The notes under the pieces were generated by a model. The model was not told the origin of the DNA. It did no database searches and was given only the letters and a program-made list of their open reading frames with translations. A DNA stretch of 64,000 bases from Fervidibacter canadensis (GTDB lineage: Bacteria > Armatimonadota > Fervidibacteria > Fervidibacterales > Fervidibacteraceae), in contig JBGOEJ010000006.1 of the NCBI GenBank assembly GCA_041446545.1, positions 72,080-136,079 on the forward strand, given 5' to 3'. The position numbers and the translations under genes were made by a program. This document shows, piece by piece, positions 23,740 to 32,788 of this stretch (position 1 is its first letter; each line of letters begins with the position of its first letter).

Positions 23740-24561
23740 ATGAGCGAATTGACCGTGCGCCCTGTCATTCGGCGAGCCGAAGAAGGCACAGCGCCTGTGG
23801 AACTGCCGCCCGTCAAAATTCAGGCGCGCAACCTGCACCTTTTCTACGGCACTTTCCACGCCCTCAAAGGCATCAACTTGGACATCTTCACCAATCGCAT
23901 CACCGCTGTCATCGGTCCGTCAGGCTGCGGCAAATCGTCTTTCCTGCGCTGTCTCAATCGGATGAACGACCTGACGGACGGAGCGCGGGTAGAAGGTGAA
24001 GTGTTGCTGGATGGGTTGAACATCTATCGTCCCGATGTGGATGTCGTGGCGCTGCGCCGTCGTGTCGGGATGGTGTTTCAAAAACCCAACCCCTTTCCCC
24101 GAAGCATCTTTGACAACATCGCCTACGGTCCGCGCATTCACGGCATCCGCGACAAGCGCACCTTGCAAGAAATCGTGGAACGAGCCCTCAAAGATGCGGG
24201 TCTGTGGGAAGAGGTCAAAGACCGCCTTCATCGCTCCGCTTTGGAACTTTCTGGCGGGCAGCAGCAGCGGTTGTGCATCGCCCGCGTTTTGGCGGTGCAG
24301 CCAGAAGTCATCTTGTTGGATGAACCCGCTTCCGCATTGGATCCGACAGCCACCCTGCGCTTAGAGGACTTGCTCTACGAACTCAAAAGCCGCTACACCA
24401 TCGTCATCGTCACCCACAACATGCAGCAAGCCGCCCGCATCTCCGACTTCACGGCGTTTTTCCTCAACGGCGAACTCATAGAGTTTGGACCGACGGAGAA
24501 AATCTTCACCAAGCCCGATGACCCCCGCACCGAAGCCTACATCACAGGGCGCTTCGGCTAA
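23740..24561 (+). CDS. pstB: Phosphate ABC transporter ATP-binding protein PstB
   Basis: 273 residues; GGAGGG at 23724-23729 precedes ATG 23740. PstB powers the high-affinity phosphate importer on the inner membrane face. Walker A GPSGCGKSS (59-67), Q-loop VGMVFQKPNPFP, ABC signature LSGGQQQR, Walker B VILLDEPASALD and the switch His in VTHNMQQA are all intact. A 20-residue N-terminal extension (PVIRRAEEGTAPVELPP) is unusual. It is followed after 32 bp by phoU, the standard partner, but pstS, pstC and pstA are not in the window. Confidence 0.96.
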   Translation: MSELTVRPVIRRAEEGTAPVELPPVKIQARNLHLFYGTFHALKGINLDIFTNRITAVIGPSGCGKSSFLRCLNRMNDLTDGARVEGEVLLDGLNIYRPDVDVVALRRRVGMVFQKPNPFPRSIFDNIAYGPRIHGIRDKRTLQEIVERALKDAGLWEEVKDRLHRSALELSGGQQQRLCIARVLAVQPEVILLDEPASALDPTATLRLEDLLYELKSRYTIVIVTHNMQQAARISDFTAFFLNGELIEFGPTEKIFTKPDDPRTEAYITGRFG

Positions 24562-24593
24562 CGGGCAACTTTGCCATCAGGAGGCGAAGCGCA

Positions 24594-25289
24594 ATGGCAA
24601 TCACCGTCCGCAAATCTTTTGAAGAGCAACTGCAAGAGTTGCAAGACGACCTTCTGCGCATGGGTCGGTTCGTGGAAGGAGCGGTCGCCAAGGCGATGAA
24701 AGCCCTCACCACGCAAGACATTGCCCTCGCCAACGAGGTCATCCGCGAAGACGATATCGCCGACGATTTGGATGTGGAGATTGAGACGAAAGCGATGCGC
24801 CTTTTGGCGCTGCAGCAACCGATGGCACGAGACTTGCGCATCATCGGGACGGCGTTGAAGATTGTGACGGACTTAGAACGCATCGGCGACCACGCCGTAG
24901 ACATCGCCAAACTCGCCCGCCTTTTAGCCCACGAACCTTTCTTCAAGCCCCTCGTGGACATCCCCAAACTGGCACAACTGTCGTTGAACATGGTGCACGG
25001 AGCCCTGCAAGCCTATGTTAACCGTGACCTTGAGTTAGCCATCCAAGTCTGCCGCGATGATGACCAAGTGGACGAACTTTACGAGAGCCTTTTCGCCGAA
25101 CTGGTGGACTACATGAAGCGCGACCCCTCGCTGGTAGAACAAGCCACTTATTTGCTCTTCGTCGCCTACTTCTTGGAGCGCATCGCTGACCATGCGACGA
25201 ATATGGCGGAGCGGGTTTACTACATGGAGACAGGGCGCTTAGAGCAACTCGCCCGCAGCCACCGCAGCCGTGAAGAACCGACCCCTTGA
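24594..25289 (+). CDS. phoU: Phosphate-specific transport regulator PhoU
   Basis: 231 residues, ATG after CAGGAGGCG. The protein is two three-helix bundles, each with the E-x-x-x-D-x-x-x-D type metal pockets (DIALANEVIREDDIADDLDVEIE; DDQVDELYESLF). The halves start with LQELQDDLLRMG and LELAIQVCRDDDQVDELY. PhoU connects the Pst transporter with the PhoR/PhoB signalling kinase and blocks uptake when phosphate is plentiful. It follows pstB in an operon. Confidence 0.95.
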   Translation: MAITVRKSFEEQLQELQDDLLRMGRFVEGAVAKAMKALTTQDIALANEVIREDDIADDLDVEIETKAMRLLALQQPMARDLRIIGTALKIVTDLERIGDHAVDIAKLARLLAHEPFFKPLVDIPKLAQLSLNMVHGALQAYVNRDLELAIQVCRDDDQVDELYESLFAELVDYMKRDPSLVEQATYLLFVAYFLERIADHATNMAERVYYMETGRLEQLARSHRSREEPTP

Positions 25290-25303
25290 ACCTGTCCCTT
25301 CGT

Positions 25304-26365
25304 TCACTTGATGGCAATTTCCTTGCCTTGCTCCGCCGACCGATACAGCGCCGTCAGCATCTTCATGACGGTCACGCCTTCGCGGGCATTGGTCAGCGGT
25401 TGGCGCTTCTCGCGGATGCAGGTCAAAAACTCCCGCATCTCTTCCTGATAAGCGTTCCCCTCATCCACTCGCAGATTTACCGTCACCCCTTCGCCCAGCA
25501 CCTCCGTGTAGACTTCCAGGGGCGGCAAGGAAGCGCCCGCTTTCGTCCCGCAGACGGTCGTCCCCCACCGTTCGCGGTCGTTGAGTTGCCACGAAACTTC
25601 CACGAACAAGACAGCGCCGTTGTCAAAGCGGACAAATCCCCCTGCGTGGTCTTCCACTTCGTAGACAACTTCTTGCTCGCGCCGCTCCCGCACATCGGCA
25701 GGTTGCCAACCCCGCTCCAACCGCACGCCCTTTGCGCCGATTTTCTGGAAGGTGAACCCCGCAGCGCTGACAGGCGTCGGCTTGCCCATCAGCCACCAAG
25801 TCAAGTCCAGCACATGGACACCGATGTCCAAAAGCGGACCGCCTCCCGATTGGGCTTTTCGGGTGAACCAGCCCGCCGGCGCTCCCCGACGGCGCAAGTA
25901 AATCGCCCGCCCAAAGTAAACCTCGCCCAGTTCGCCCCGCTCAATCAGTTGTTTGAGGGCTTGACTGTCCCGCCGATAGCGCATTTGTAAGGCATACATC
26001 AAGACCAACCCTTGTTGCTCGCTCAGTTCTGCCATCCGTTCCGCTTCCCGCTCGTTGAGGGCAGGCGGTTTCTCGCACAAAACATGCTTGCCCGCTTTCA
26101 ACGCGGCGGTAACGATGGGATAGTGCAAGTAAGTCGGGACGGCGACGACGACGGCGTGAATGTCATCCCGTTTCAAGAGCGCCCGATAGTCGTCATAAGC
26201 GTGGGCGATGCCATGTTGACGGGCAACTTCTTGGGCACGCTCCAACACCGCATCGGCGACAGCGACAACGGACGCCCCCAAAGATTTGAGGTTGGGCAAA
26301 TGCACCGCTTGGGTGATGCTACCGACCCCGATCACTCCGACGCCAATGCCTTCTCCGACAGACAC
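25304..26365 (-). CDS. Gfo/Idh/MocA family oxidoreductase
   Basis: 353 residues starting at GTG 26365 behind GGAGGTGGCGTTGC; the frame opens further upstream but without a site. Rossmann start GVGVIGVGSITQAVHLPNL, then VVVAVPTYLHYPIV and the CEKPPALN motif with the family Lys that binds substrate and NAD. GGGPLLDIGVHVLDLTWWL carries the Asp-x-x-x-His pair of the active site. The substrate is not known, probably a sugar or inositol. The gene is cytoplasmic, unlike the Tat-exported homologue at 34972. Confidence 0.9.
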   Translation of the reverse strand: MSVGEGIGVGVIGVGSITQAVHLPNLKSLGASVVAVADAVLERAQEVARQHGIAHAYDDYRALLKRDDIHAVVVAVPTYLHYPIVTAALKAGKHVLCEKPPALNEREAERMAELSEQQGLVLMYALQMRYRRDSQALKQLIERGELGEVYFGRAIYLRRRGAPAGWFTRKAQSGGGPLLDIGVHVLDLTWWLMGKPTPVSAAGFTFQKIGAKGVRLERGWQPADVRERREQEVVYEVEDHAGGFVRFDNGAVLFVEVSWQLNDRERWGTTVCGTKAGASLPPLEVYTEVLGEGVTVNLRVDEGNAYQEEMREFLTCIREKRQPLTNAREGVTVMKMLTALYRSAEQGKEIAIK

Positions 26366-26452
26366 GCAACGCCACCTCCAGTCTGATAAGATTGGGTGGA
26401 TAGCCATCGCTGGCTTTATCGGCAATGCCGTTAAATTATGCGACGGCTTCGC

Positions 26453-26926
26453 TCATTCCAAAGGGGAAGCGTCTTCGGAAGGGACGGACTCAAAACGCTC
26501 CAGCATTTCCAAATAGGTTTGCAGCAAGTGCCGCAACTCCACCATCAAGCGTTGGCGGGTTTGCTGCAACCGTTCCACCTCAGAAACCCGCTGCCAAACT
26601 TTCCGTTCTGCCTCGTCCTTCATTCGCTCGGCTTCCTGTCGGGCTTTGGCAACAATCAACTCGGCTTCTTGGCGCGCCGTTTCTTTGATTTCGTCGGCGA
26701 CCCGTTCGGCGACGATGAGGGCATCGCGCAATTGCCGTTCCATCCCTTCATAAAAGTGCAAGCGCTCCAACAGCCGCTCCCGTTCCTCTTGTAGGGTGCG
26801 GTTTTCTTCCAGTAGGTGTTGGACGGTCTCGCTGACCATCTGCAGGAACTCATGGACTTCACGCCGTGAGTAACCCAACAAGGTTCGCCGAAAGCGTTGG
26901 CGCAAGATTTCTGGCGGGGTGAGCAT
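26453..26926 (-). CDS. divIVA: DivIVA family cell division and polarity protein
   Basis: 157 residues (ATG 26926 behind GGGGTGATAG; ATG 26935 also in frame). N-terminal lipid-binding domain: LTPPEILRQRFRRTLLGYSRREVHEFL, in two halves, close to the Gram-positive and actinobacterial form with F-R-R-x-L-x-G-Y. A long coiled coil follows (residues about 40-140). DivIVA binds curved membrane at septa and poles and recruits division proteins. The gene overlaps the end of yggT (TGATAG) and completes the sepF-yggT-divIVA group. Confidence 0.93.
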   Translation of the reverse strand: MLTPPEILRQRFRRTLLGYSRREVHEFLQMVSETVQHLLEENRTLQEERERLLERLHFYEGMERQLRDALIVAERVADEIKETARQEAELIVAKARQEAERMKDEAERKVWQRVSEVERLQQTRQRLMVELRHLLQTYLEMLERFESVPSEDASPLE

Positions 26927-26931
26927 CGCTA

Positions 26932-27201
26932 TCACCCCATCTGTTGCAACAGCCTGATCAGAAAGCGGGCAAGGAGATTTGCCAACAGAAAAACGACCAG
27001 CGGCGAAAAGTCAATGCCCCAAGTCTTCCAAGGCGGCAAGATTCGCTGCACGGGACGAAGCATCGGGTCGGTGACCTCCTCAATCCAACGGACGATGGGA
27101 TGGTAATGCGACGGACGAACCCACGAGATGATGCACCGTGCCAGCAATAGCAAAAACAAGACATCCAGCGCTATTTGAATGAGCCAAACAACCGTCGGCA
27201 T
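26932..27201 (-). CDS. yggT: YggT family membrane protein
   Basis: 89 residues from ATG 27201 behind GAGGTGATGGGG; longer frame to 27255 overlaps sepF and lacks its own site. Two hydrophobic segments (MPTVVWLIQIALDVLFLLLLARCIISW and FSPLVVFLLANLLARFL, each a TM helix) flank the family motif WVRPSHYHPIVRWIEEVTDPMLRPVQRILP, seen in two pieces. YggT proteins are small membrane proteins found in division clusters, function unclear. It sits between sepF and divIVA as in many bacteria. Confidence 0.9.
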   Translation of the reverse strand: MPTVVWLIQIALDVLFLLLLARCIISWVRPSHYHPIVRWIEEVTDPMLRPVQRILPPWKTWGIDFSPLVVFLLANLLARFLIRLLQQMG

Positions 27202-27211
27202 CTTCGCCCCA

Positions 27212-27655
27212 TCACCTCGCAAAGTAGTCATTGCCGCTTTCGGGAGAGGCATCATTCAGGTCGGTGTAAAGGGCAGTGACGGCTTTCACGGTCTCTTCGT
27301 CCCATTCCGAGGCGACGCTGGGCGGACTGAACCAAAAGAGCCGTCGTCCCACTTGCAAGCAAGTGCCCCGCAAGGCGTAGGTGACGCCCGCAAGGATGTC
27401 CAAGATGCGTTGCCCTTTGGCGGTGTCAATGTGCTGCAAATTGACGAACACTGCCCGACCTTCCAGCAACTTGTCGGCGGCTTTCATCGCATCTTCCATC
27501 TTGCGGGGAGCAATGTGAAAGACTTTGGGCTGTTTGCCCCGCACGACTTGCCAACGGTGCAACACACCACCTTGTCCGACCCCTTCCCCACTGCTTTCGG
27601 TGCGGCTACTTTCTTCGGCATCCTCAAACCGAAACAGGCGCGCCAGCCATCCCAT
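27212..27655 (-). CDS. sepF: Cell division protein SepF
   Basis: 147 residues starting MGWLARLFRF, the amphipathic membrane-binding helix of SepF, behind GAAGGTGAAG. The dimer domain shows VFHIAPRKMEDAMKAADKLLEGRAVFVNLQHID, in two parts, then AKGQRILDILAGVTYALRG. SepF polymerises into arcs at the septum and anchors FtsZ. It lies 6 bp after yggS (TGATG type spacing) and upstream of yggT and divIVA, a usual order for organisms without FtsA or with both. Confidence 0.95.
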   Translation of the reverse strand: MGWLARLFRFEDAEESSRTESSGEGVGQGGVLHRWQVVRGKQPKVFHIAPRKMEDAMKAADKLLEGRAVFVNLQHIDTAKGQRILDILAGVTYALRGTCLQVGRRLFWFSPPSVASEWDEETVKAVTALYTDLNDASPESGNDYFAR

Positions 27656-27661
27656 GTTTCT

Positions 27662-28384
27662 TCACCTTCCCGTTGGGCGCGGACCGAAGATGGCTGTTCC
27701 GACCCGCACCATGTTGGCGCCCTCTTCTATCGCCACCTCAAAATCATGGCTCATCCCCATAGACAAGTAACGCATCTCCCCACCTGAAAGCCCTTCCCGC
27801 TTCAACCGCTCAAACAATTCCGCCATCGCATGAAAGTAGGGACGGACATCTTCAGGGTCAGGGAAATAGGGCGGCATCGCCATCAACCCGACGACCCGCA
27901 AGTTGGTCAACCCGCTGATTTGTCGCAAAAAGGACGCTACCTCTTCAGGCGGCACACCCCCCTTCGTCGCTTCCCCACCGATGTTGACCTCCACGAGGCA
28001 CTCTATGACCCGCCCCATTTGCTTTGCCCGCTTATCCAGTTCCTCCGCCAAGGCGAGGCGATCCAGTGATTGCACGAAGCGGCAAAAACGAACGACCAGT
28101 TTCGCCTTGTTGGTTTGCAACCGACCGATGAAGTGCCAAGTGACGGCATCGCCGATTTGCTGATACTTCGCCCACGCCTCTTGAGCGTAATTTTCACCGA
28201 TGTGCTGCAAGCCCGCCTCAATGGCGGCACGGATGTGCTCCACATCCACCGATTTGCTCGCCCCGACCAACACAATCTCCGACGGCTCTCGCCCTGCCCG
28301 CCGCGCCGCCGCTGCGATGCGCTCTTGCACTCGTCGCAAGTTTTCCTTGACCTGTTCGGGTGTGACGACAACGGCGTCAATCAT
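27662..28384 (-). CDS. yggS: YggS/PROSC family pyridoxal-phosphate homeostasis protein
   Basis: 240 residues, single TIM-barrel PLP protein. Signature elements: LVGASKSVD with the PLP Lys, HIGENYAQEA, WHFIGRLQTNK, and the end motif LSMGMSHDFEVAIEEGANMVRVGTAIFG, seen in two halves, which holds PLP phosphate. Alanine racemase-like, but it lacks the second domain and enzyme activity. It binds PLP and buffers its level. The gene precedes sepF in the division cluster, as in many bacteria. Confidence 0.95.
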   Translation of the reverse strand: MIDAVVVTPEQVKENLRRVQERIAAAARRAGREPSEIVLVGASKSVDVEHIRAAIEAGLQHIGENYAQEAWAKYQQIGDAVTWHFIGRLQTNKAKLVVRFCRFVQSLDRLALAEELDKRAKQMGRVIECLVEVNIGGEATKGGVPPEEVASFLRQISGLTNLRVVGLMAMPPYFPDPEDVRPYFHAMAELFERLKREGLSGGEMRYLSMGMSHDFEVAIEEGANMVRVGTAIFGPRPTGR

Positions 28385-28396
28385 CGGGCATCACCG

Positions 28397-29086
28397 TCAC
28401 AATAACGGCGGCATGTCCAACCGTTCCCAAACTTGCGGTCGCAACAAATCGGAAAGTTGCGCGATGACGACATCGGCATCCCTCAACGCCTCACCGTCAA
28501 AGTAAATCGTCACCGCTACACACCGCATCCCTGCCGAACGCCCCGCTGCAACGCCAGCGGGCGCATCTTCCACGACGACGCATTCGTGAGGGCGCAAAGG
28601 CGGATGGACGACCCCATTCAACTTTTCAAGTGCCAGCAAAAAGGGTGTCGGGTCGGGTTTGCCCACCTCGTAATCGTCATGGCTGACGATGGCAGCGAAG
28701 CAATCCCGCACCCCCTCCCGCCGTAAAACCGCCTCAATTTGATGGCGCATCGCTCCCGACGCAATCGCCAACGCAAACCGTTGCGCCAACGCCCGCACGA
28801 TGTCCGCCATGCCGTCAACGGCGCGCACCCGCTCAGCAAGCCACGCATCGTAAAGCGCCGTCTTGCGTTCCAACACTTGAGCGACCAACGCCTCGTCGCA
28901 AATCCCGTTCCGCTCCAACGCCAACCGCACCGCCTCGCGATCGGGCAGACCAATACCGACGGTGCGATAATCGTCCCACGAAAGCGTCAAGCCATGTTCG
29001 CTGAGGGCTTGGCTCAACGCCTCAAATTGCACCCGCTCACTGTCCACCAGAACGCCATCAAAGTCAAAAATCACCGCCCGCACCAT
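28397..29086 (-). CDS. HAD superfamily hydrolase, beta-phosphoglucomutase-like
   Basis: 229 residues from ATG 29086 (GAGGTGG at 8 bases). Motif I IFDFDGVLVDSE, motif II IASGA, motif III Lys in YEVGKPDP and motif IV VVVEDAPAGVAAG form a full HAD catalytic set with a helical cap of class C1. It may be a sugar-phosphate phosphatase or phosphomutase; substrate cannot be read. It lies 12 bp after yggS (upstream in transcription order) and 7 bp after larE on the same strand. Confidence 0.9.
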   Translation of the reverse strand: MVRAVIFDFDGVLVDSERVQFEALSQALSEHGLTLSWDDYRTVGIGLPDREAVRLALERNGICDEALVAQVLERKTALYDAWLAERVRAVDGMADIVRALAQRFALAIASGAMRHQIEAVLRREGVRDCFAAIVSHDDYEVGKPDPTPFLLALEKLNGVVHPPLRPHECVVVEDAPAGVAAGRSAGMRCVAVTIYFDGEALRDADVVIAQLSDLLRPQVWERLDMPPLL

Positions 29087-29105
29087 TTGAGCAACCACCT
29101 CAGCC

Positions 29106-29960
29106 CTAAGCCTTTTGTCGCACGGTCAAAGACAACAACTCGTTCAAACTGCCGCTGCGCAAGCCCATCAAATCCAGCGTGACGAACAAAAAGCCCAGTC
29201 GGCGAAAGTAGCGAACAAGTTCGGAGCGAAATGCGTCGTCCAGAAAGCGGGGGAAATCTTCGGGAGGCACTTCAATGCGGGCGATGGTCTCGTGATGGCG
29301 GACGCGAAAAGCCCGAAATCCATGTCGGCGCAAAAACTCTTCTGCCTCTTCCACCTGCCGTAACTTTTCAGGCGTGATGGTTGTCCCGTAAGGGAAGCGG
29401 GACGAAAGGCAGGCAAAGGATGGCTTATCCCAAGTCGGCAAACCCAGCCAACGGGAAACCGCTCGGATTTCCGCCTTCGTCCATCCTAACTCCGCCAACG
29501 GCGCCAACGCCCCCTGTTCTTTTGCCGCCCGCAAGCCAGGGCGAAAGTCGCTGAGGTCATCGGCGATGGCTCCGTAAACGATGTGGTCAACCCCCAACTG
29601 CTTTGCCAAAGGTTTCAACTTGCTGAACAATTCCGTCTTGCAAAAGTAGCAACGATTGGGCGGGTTAGCGGCGTAATTGGGATCACTCACTTCCTCGGTG
29701 TCAACGAAAAGATGGCGGATGCCAATGAGGCGAGCGAGGCGGATGGCTTCTTCCATCTCCGCTTTCGGATAGGACGGCGATCTCGCCGTGACAGCGATGG
29801 CATTGTCACCCAACGCCATGTGTGCCGCCTTCGCCAAAAAGGTGGAATCAACGCCCCCCGAAAACGCCACCAGCACGCTTTTCAACGACCGTAAGTAGTC
29901 CAACAAGCGTTCAAACTTCTGCCGCAACTCATCGCTCAAGGTTTCTGACGCTGCCGTCAT
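29106..29960 (-). CDS. larE: LarE-type ATP-dependent sulfur transferase
   Basis: 284 residues behind AAGGAGGCTGTCACG. It carries the PP-loop SGGVDSTFLA (residues about 34-43) of ATP pyrophosphatases and the RCYFCKTELF element shared with the LarE group. KPSFACLSSRFPYG has the Cys that is near the sacrificial or cluster-binding position of known LarE proteins. LarE puts sulfur into the nickel-pincer nucleotide cofactor of lactate racemase and related racemases. LarB and LarC are not in the window, so cofactor synthesis here is inferred only from this gene. Confidence 0.88.
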   Translation of the reverse strand: MTAASETLSDELRQKFERLLDYLRSLKSVLVAFSGGVDSTFLAKAAHMALGDNAIAVTARSPSYPKAEMEEAIRLARLIGIRHLFVDTEEVSDPNYAANPPNRCYFCKTELFSKLKPLAKQLGVDHIVYGAIADDLSDFRPGLRAAKEQGALAPLAELGWTKAEIRAVSRWLGLPTWDKPSFACLSSRFPYGTTITPEKLRQVEEAEEFLRRHGFRAFRVRHHETIARIEVPPEDFPRFLDDAFRSELVRYFRRLGFLFVTLDLMGLRSGSLNELLSLTVRQKA

Positions 29961-30139
29961 CGTGACAGCCTCCTTTCACTGTCGCCAAGATTTTTGCGCC
30001 TCACAACGGCTAAGTGCAAGGGCGCGTTAAAAAGGTTGCGTCGCCTCGGTTTGACCCGCCGCTCCCTTCCTCAACACCTTGGGCGACTATTAGCCACAGC
30101 CATTTCTGCCCGCCACAAGTCAGCCACCCTTGTTCAGCC

Positions 30140-30155
30140 GTGACAAATTAGTCAC
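30140..30155 (+). promoter_or_regulatory. Inverted repeat upstream of pepA
   Basis: GTGAC-AAATTA-GTCAC, with ACAAATT repeated again at 30156-30163. It lies 37-52 bp before the pepA start and may be an operator. No known regulator is matched. Confidence 0.3.
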
Positions 30156-30191
30156 GACAAATTGCCTGTGACAAAACGGAGGTGGGAAGCG

Positions 30192-31682
30192 ATGCCGCAA
30201 GTGACGGTGGTCATCGGTGATTCGTTGACGACGGAGCGGGATGCGGTGCTTTTAGGTGTCTTTGAAGATGATGGGCGATGGACGGGCACATTGGCGAAAG
30301 CCGACAAAGCGCTGAATGGGCAATTAAGCAAATTGCGGGAGTGGGGCGAAGTGAAGGGCAAGTTGGGCGAAGTGACCGTCGTCCACTCCCTCGGTTTACT
30401 TCCGCCCCGACGGCTCGTTTTATTCGGGCTGGGCAAGAGGAATGAAGTGGACGCCGAAACGGTGCGCCGTGCCGTCGGCAACGCCGTCAAGACCCTCAAC
30501 CAAATCGGCGTCCGCCATGCTGCCCTTGTCCCACCCGAAACCGACCGATTGACCCCCTCCGACCTCGCCCGAGCCATCACGGAAGCGACCCTCCTTGCCA
30601 GTTACCGCTACAGCAAAAAGTCATCGGACGACGGGAAGCCATCGTTGGAGCGATTGGAATTGATAGCGACCAGCCGTCGCAGCGCTTCAGAGATGGGAAC
30701 AGGCGTCCATTTGGGCACAGTGATGGCAGAGGCGACGAATTTCGCCCGCGACTTGGTCAACGCCCCGCCGATGGAGTTGACCCCGACGACATTAGCCGAA
30801 CAAGCGAAAGCGGTCGCCGAAAAGAGAGGGCTTGACTGCGAAATTTACGACGAGCGTTGGATGGAAGAAGTCGGCATGGGCGCATTGCGAGCCGTTTCCC
30901 TCGGCTCTGACCAACCGCCCCGTTTCATCGTCCTGCGCTACGAAGGCAAAGCCGGCGCTCCAACCATCGGCTTGGTCGGCAAAGGCATCACTTTTGATTC
31001 GGGCGGTTTGTGTCTGAAGACGGCGGAAGGGATGTTGGAGATGAAGGGCGACATGGCGGGCGCAGCCGCTGTTATCGCTGCGATGGACGCTATCGCCCAA
31101 CTGCAACCTGCCATCAATGTCTTAGGGTGCGTGCCAGCGACCGAAAACATGCCCGGCGGTCGCGCTTTCAAGCCCGGCGACATCTTGCGCACCTACAGCG
31201 GCAAGACAGTAGAAGTCATCAACACCGATGCGGAAGGGCGGTTGATTTTGGCAGATGCCATCAGTTACGCCAAAGAGCAAGGCGCTTCCCCCATCTTGGA
31301 CGCTGCCACCCTGACGGGTGCCGCCATCATCGCCCTCGGTCCCGTTTGCACGGGCGCTTTTGGCAACGACGAACAGTTGGTGCGGGAAGTGGTGGAAGTG
31401 GGCAAGCAAGTGGGCGAACCTATCTGGGCGATGCCGATGTTTGCCGATTACCGTGAATTGCTCAAGAGCGATTTCGCCGACATCAAAAACACGGGTGGAC
31501 GCCCCGGCGGCGCCATCACGGCAGCGTGGTTCATCGGAGAATTCGTCGGCGAAACACCTTGGGTGCACTTAGACATCGCCCCCACCTTCTGGAGCGACAA
31601 AGACTGCCACTACTTCCGCAAAGGCGCCACAGGCGTTGCCGTCCGGACATTTGTTCAGTTCGTGCTTCGGCGCAGCCGCTGA
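30192..31682 (+). CDS. pepA: Leucyl aminopeptidase, M17 family
   Basis: 496 residues from ATG 30192, seven bases after GGAGGTG; ATG 30162 is in frame but without a site. The N-terminal domain (1-160) is followed by the zinc/manganese catalytic domain with GKGITFDSGGLCLK, MKGDMAGAAAV, NTDAEGRL (344-351) and the C-terminal ITAAWFIGEFV. All M17 metal and lysine/arginine residues are visible. The enzyme removes N-terminal amino acids from peptides in the cytoplasm as a hexamer, and PepA can also bind DNA in some bacteria. Confidence 0.95.
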   Translation: MPQVTVVIGDSLTTERDAVLLGVFEDDGRWTGTLAKADKALNGQLSKLREWGEVKGKLGEVTVVHSLGLLPPRRLVLFGLGKRNEVDAETVRRAVGNAVKTLNQIGVRHAALVPPETDRLTPSDLARAITEATLLASYRYSKKSSDDGKPSLERLELIATSRRSASEMGTGVHLGTVMAEATNFARDLVNAPPMELTPTTLAEQAKAVAEKRGLDCEIYDERWMEEVGMGALRAVSLGSDQPPRFIVLRYEGKAGAPTIGLVGKGITFDSGGLCLKTAEGMLEMKGDMAGAAAVIAAMDAIAQLQPAINVLGCVPATENMPGGRAFKPGDILRTYSGKTVEVINTDAEGRLILADAISYAKEQGASPILDAATLTGAAIIALGPVCTGAFGNDEQLVREVVEVGKQVGEPIWAMPMFADYRELLKSDFADIKNTGGRPGGAITAAWFIGEFVGETPWVHLDIAPTFWSDKDCHYFRKGATGVAVRTFVQFVLRRSR

Positions 31683-31685
31683 CAG

Positions 31686-31714
31686 TTGCATTAGAGCATC
31701 TGATGTGTTACACT
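31686..31714 (+). promoter_or_regulatory. Promoter of the cold-shock gene
   Basis: TTGCAT (31686-31691), 17-bp spacer, TACACT (31709-31714) preceded by TGTG. Start near 31721 would give a 100-nt leader, as usual for csp mRNAs. Confidence 0.6.
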
Positions 31715-31821
31715 GGCAGCGACGCACGGTCGGATTCGTGCCGCTGCCGCACCGGGCTTCCGGAGGCAGGGGACGCTATCCGCACCGTCGCGCCAAACCT
31801 GCCGAAGGAGGTTCGGTCACA

Positions 31822-32037
31822 ATGGCGAAATTCAAAGGCACGGTCAAGTGGTTCAACGAGTCCAAAGGCTACGGGTTTATCTCCCGTGATGACGGTCAGG
31901 ACATCTTTGTCCACTACAGTGCCATTGAGGGCGAGGGCTTCCGCACTTTGCGGCAAGGGCAAAGGGTGGAGTTTGATGTCGTGGACTCGCCCAAAGGTCC
32001 CCGCGCCGACAAGGTGCGCGTCGTCCGAGAGTTCTGA
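31822..32037 (+). CDS. CspA-family cold shock protein
   Basis: 71 residues from ATG 31822, preceded by AAGGAGGTTCGGTCACA. Single OB-fold cold-shock domain with RNP1-like KGYGFIS and RNP2-like DIFVHYSAIE, both complete. It binds single-stranded RNA and helps translation or transcription antitermination. A promoter is at 31686, a roughly 100-nt leader precedes it and a GC-rich hairpin follows at 32059. The long leader may be thermosensitive, as in other csp genes, but no specific structure was worked out. Confidence 0.97.
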   Translation: MAKFKGTVKWFNESKGYGFISRDDGQDIFVHYSAIEGEGFRTLRQGQRVEFDVVDSPKGPRADKVRVVREF

Positions 32038-32058
32038 CGCCGAAGGCACTTGCCTGAT

Positions 32059-32088
32059 GGGGCGGGTAACTTTCGCCCGCCCCGCTTT
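32059..32088 (+). terminator. Terminator after the cold-shock gene
   Basis: GGGGCGGG (32059-32066) and CCCGCCCC (32076-32083), loop of 9, then GCTTT. The T-tract is short but the stem is strong. It lies between convergent genes. Confidence 0.6.
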
Positions 32089-32788
32089 ATCGCATTCCCA
32101 AAAGGCAAGTGGTGACGCCGAAAGAAAGGGAAGCCCAACGCACTCGGCGAAAACCTGCCTCTTGCATCCTTTGGGCGATGACTTCTGTCGGTAAAAAGGT
32201 GCGCATGGACGCCGCCAAATAGGCGTAAGCGATGGAATCGCCTAACCAGCCGCCCACCTTTGGGACGAGATAGCGGACGAAGAGTCCGATGGGCGTTTGC
32301 CACCATCTTTCGGGTGGCTGACAAAACTCCAAAATCACCGCGACGCCTCCTGTCTTCAGCACCCGTGCCATTTCCCTCAAGCCGCCGTCAAGGTCACTAA
32401 AGTTTCGGATGACAAAGGCTGCCAAGATGGCATCAGCGCAACCGTCAGGGAGCGGCAATCGCAAGGCATCGCTGAGCATCCAAGCGCACCGTGAGCGCCA
32501 AGAAGGAAGCGTCTTACCTCGGGCTAACCGCAACATGGGAAGGGACAAATCCACACCGATGACCTTTGCGTCGGGGCAACGGCGCAAAGCGGCGAAGGCA
32601 AAATCGCCCGTTCCTGTGCCGATGTCTACGATTACTTTCGCCGACAGCGGAAGCCACTGGACAGCAAATTGCCGCCACCGTAAATCCATGCCGAAACTGA
32701 GCAAGTGATTGAGCAAGTCATAACGGGGGGCGATGGTGCTGAACATTTGAGCGATGGCGTCGCGTTGCCGCTGCAGTAACCGCTCCAT
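32087..32788 (-). CDS. menG: Demethylmenaquinone methyltransferase (UbiE/MenG)
   Basis: 233 residues from ATG 32788, whose A is shared with the TGA of the upstream dehydratase gene, hence coupled. The family markers are FSTIAPRYDLLNHLLSFGMDLRWR, in two parts, the SAM motif VIVDIGTGTGDFAFA, and FVIRNFSDLDGGLREMARVLKTGG, in two parts. The C-terminal portion YAYLAASMRTF is shortened compared to YxYLxxSIxxF. It C-methylates demethylmenaquinone, the last step of menaquinone synthesis. Thus the organism probably respires with menaquinone. Confidence 0.93.
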   Translation of the reverse strand: MERLLQRQRDAIAQMFSTIAPRYDLLNHLLSFGMDLRWRQFAVQWLPLSAKVIVDIGTGTGDFAFAALRRCPDAKVIGVDLSLPMLRLARGKTLPSWRSRCAWMLSDALRLPLPDGCADAILAAFVIRNFSDLDGGLREMARVLKTGGVAVILEFCQPPERWWQTPIGLFVRYLVPKVGGWLGDSIAYAYLAASMRTFLPTEVIAQRMQEAGFRRVRWASLSFGVTTCLLGMR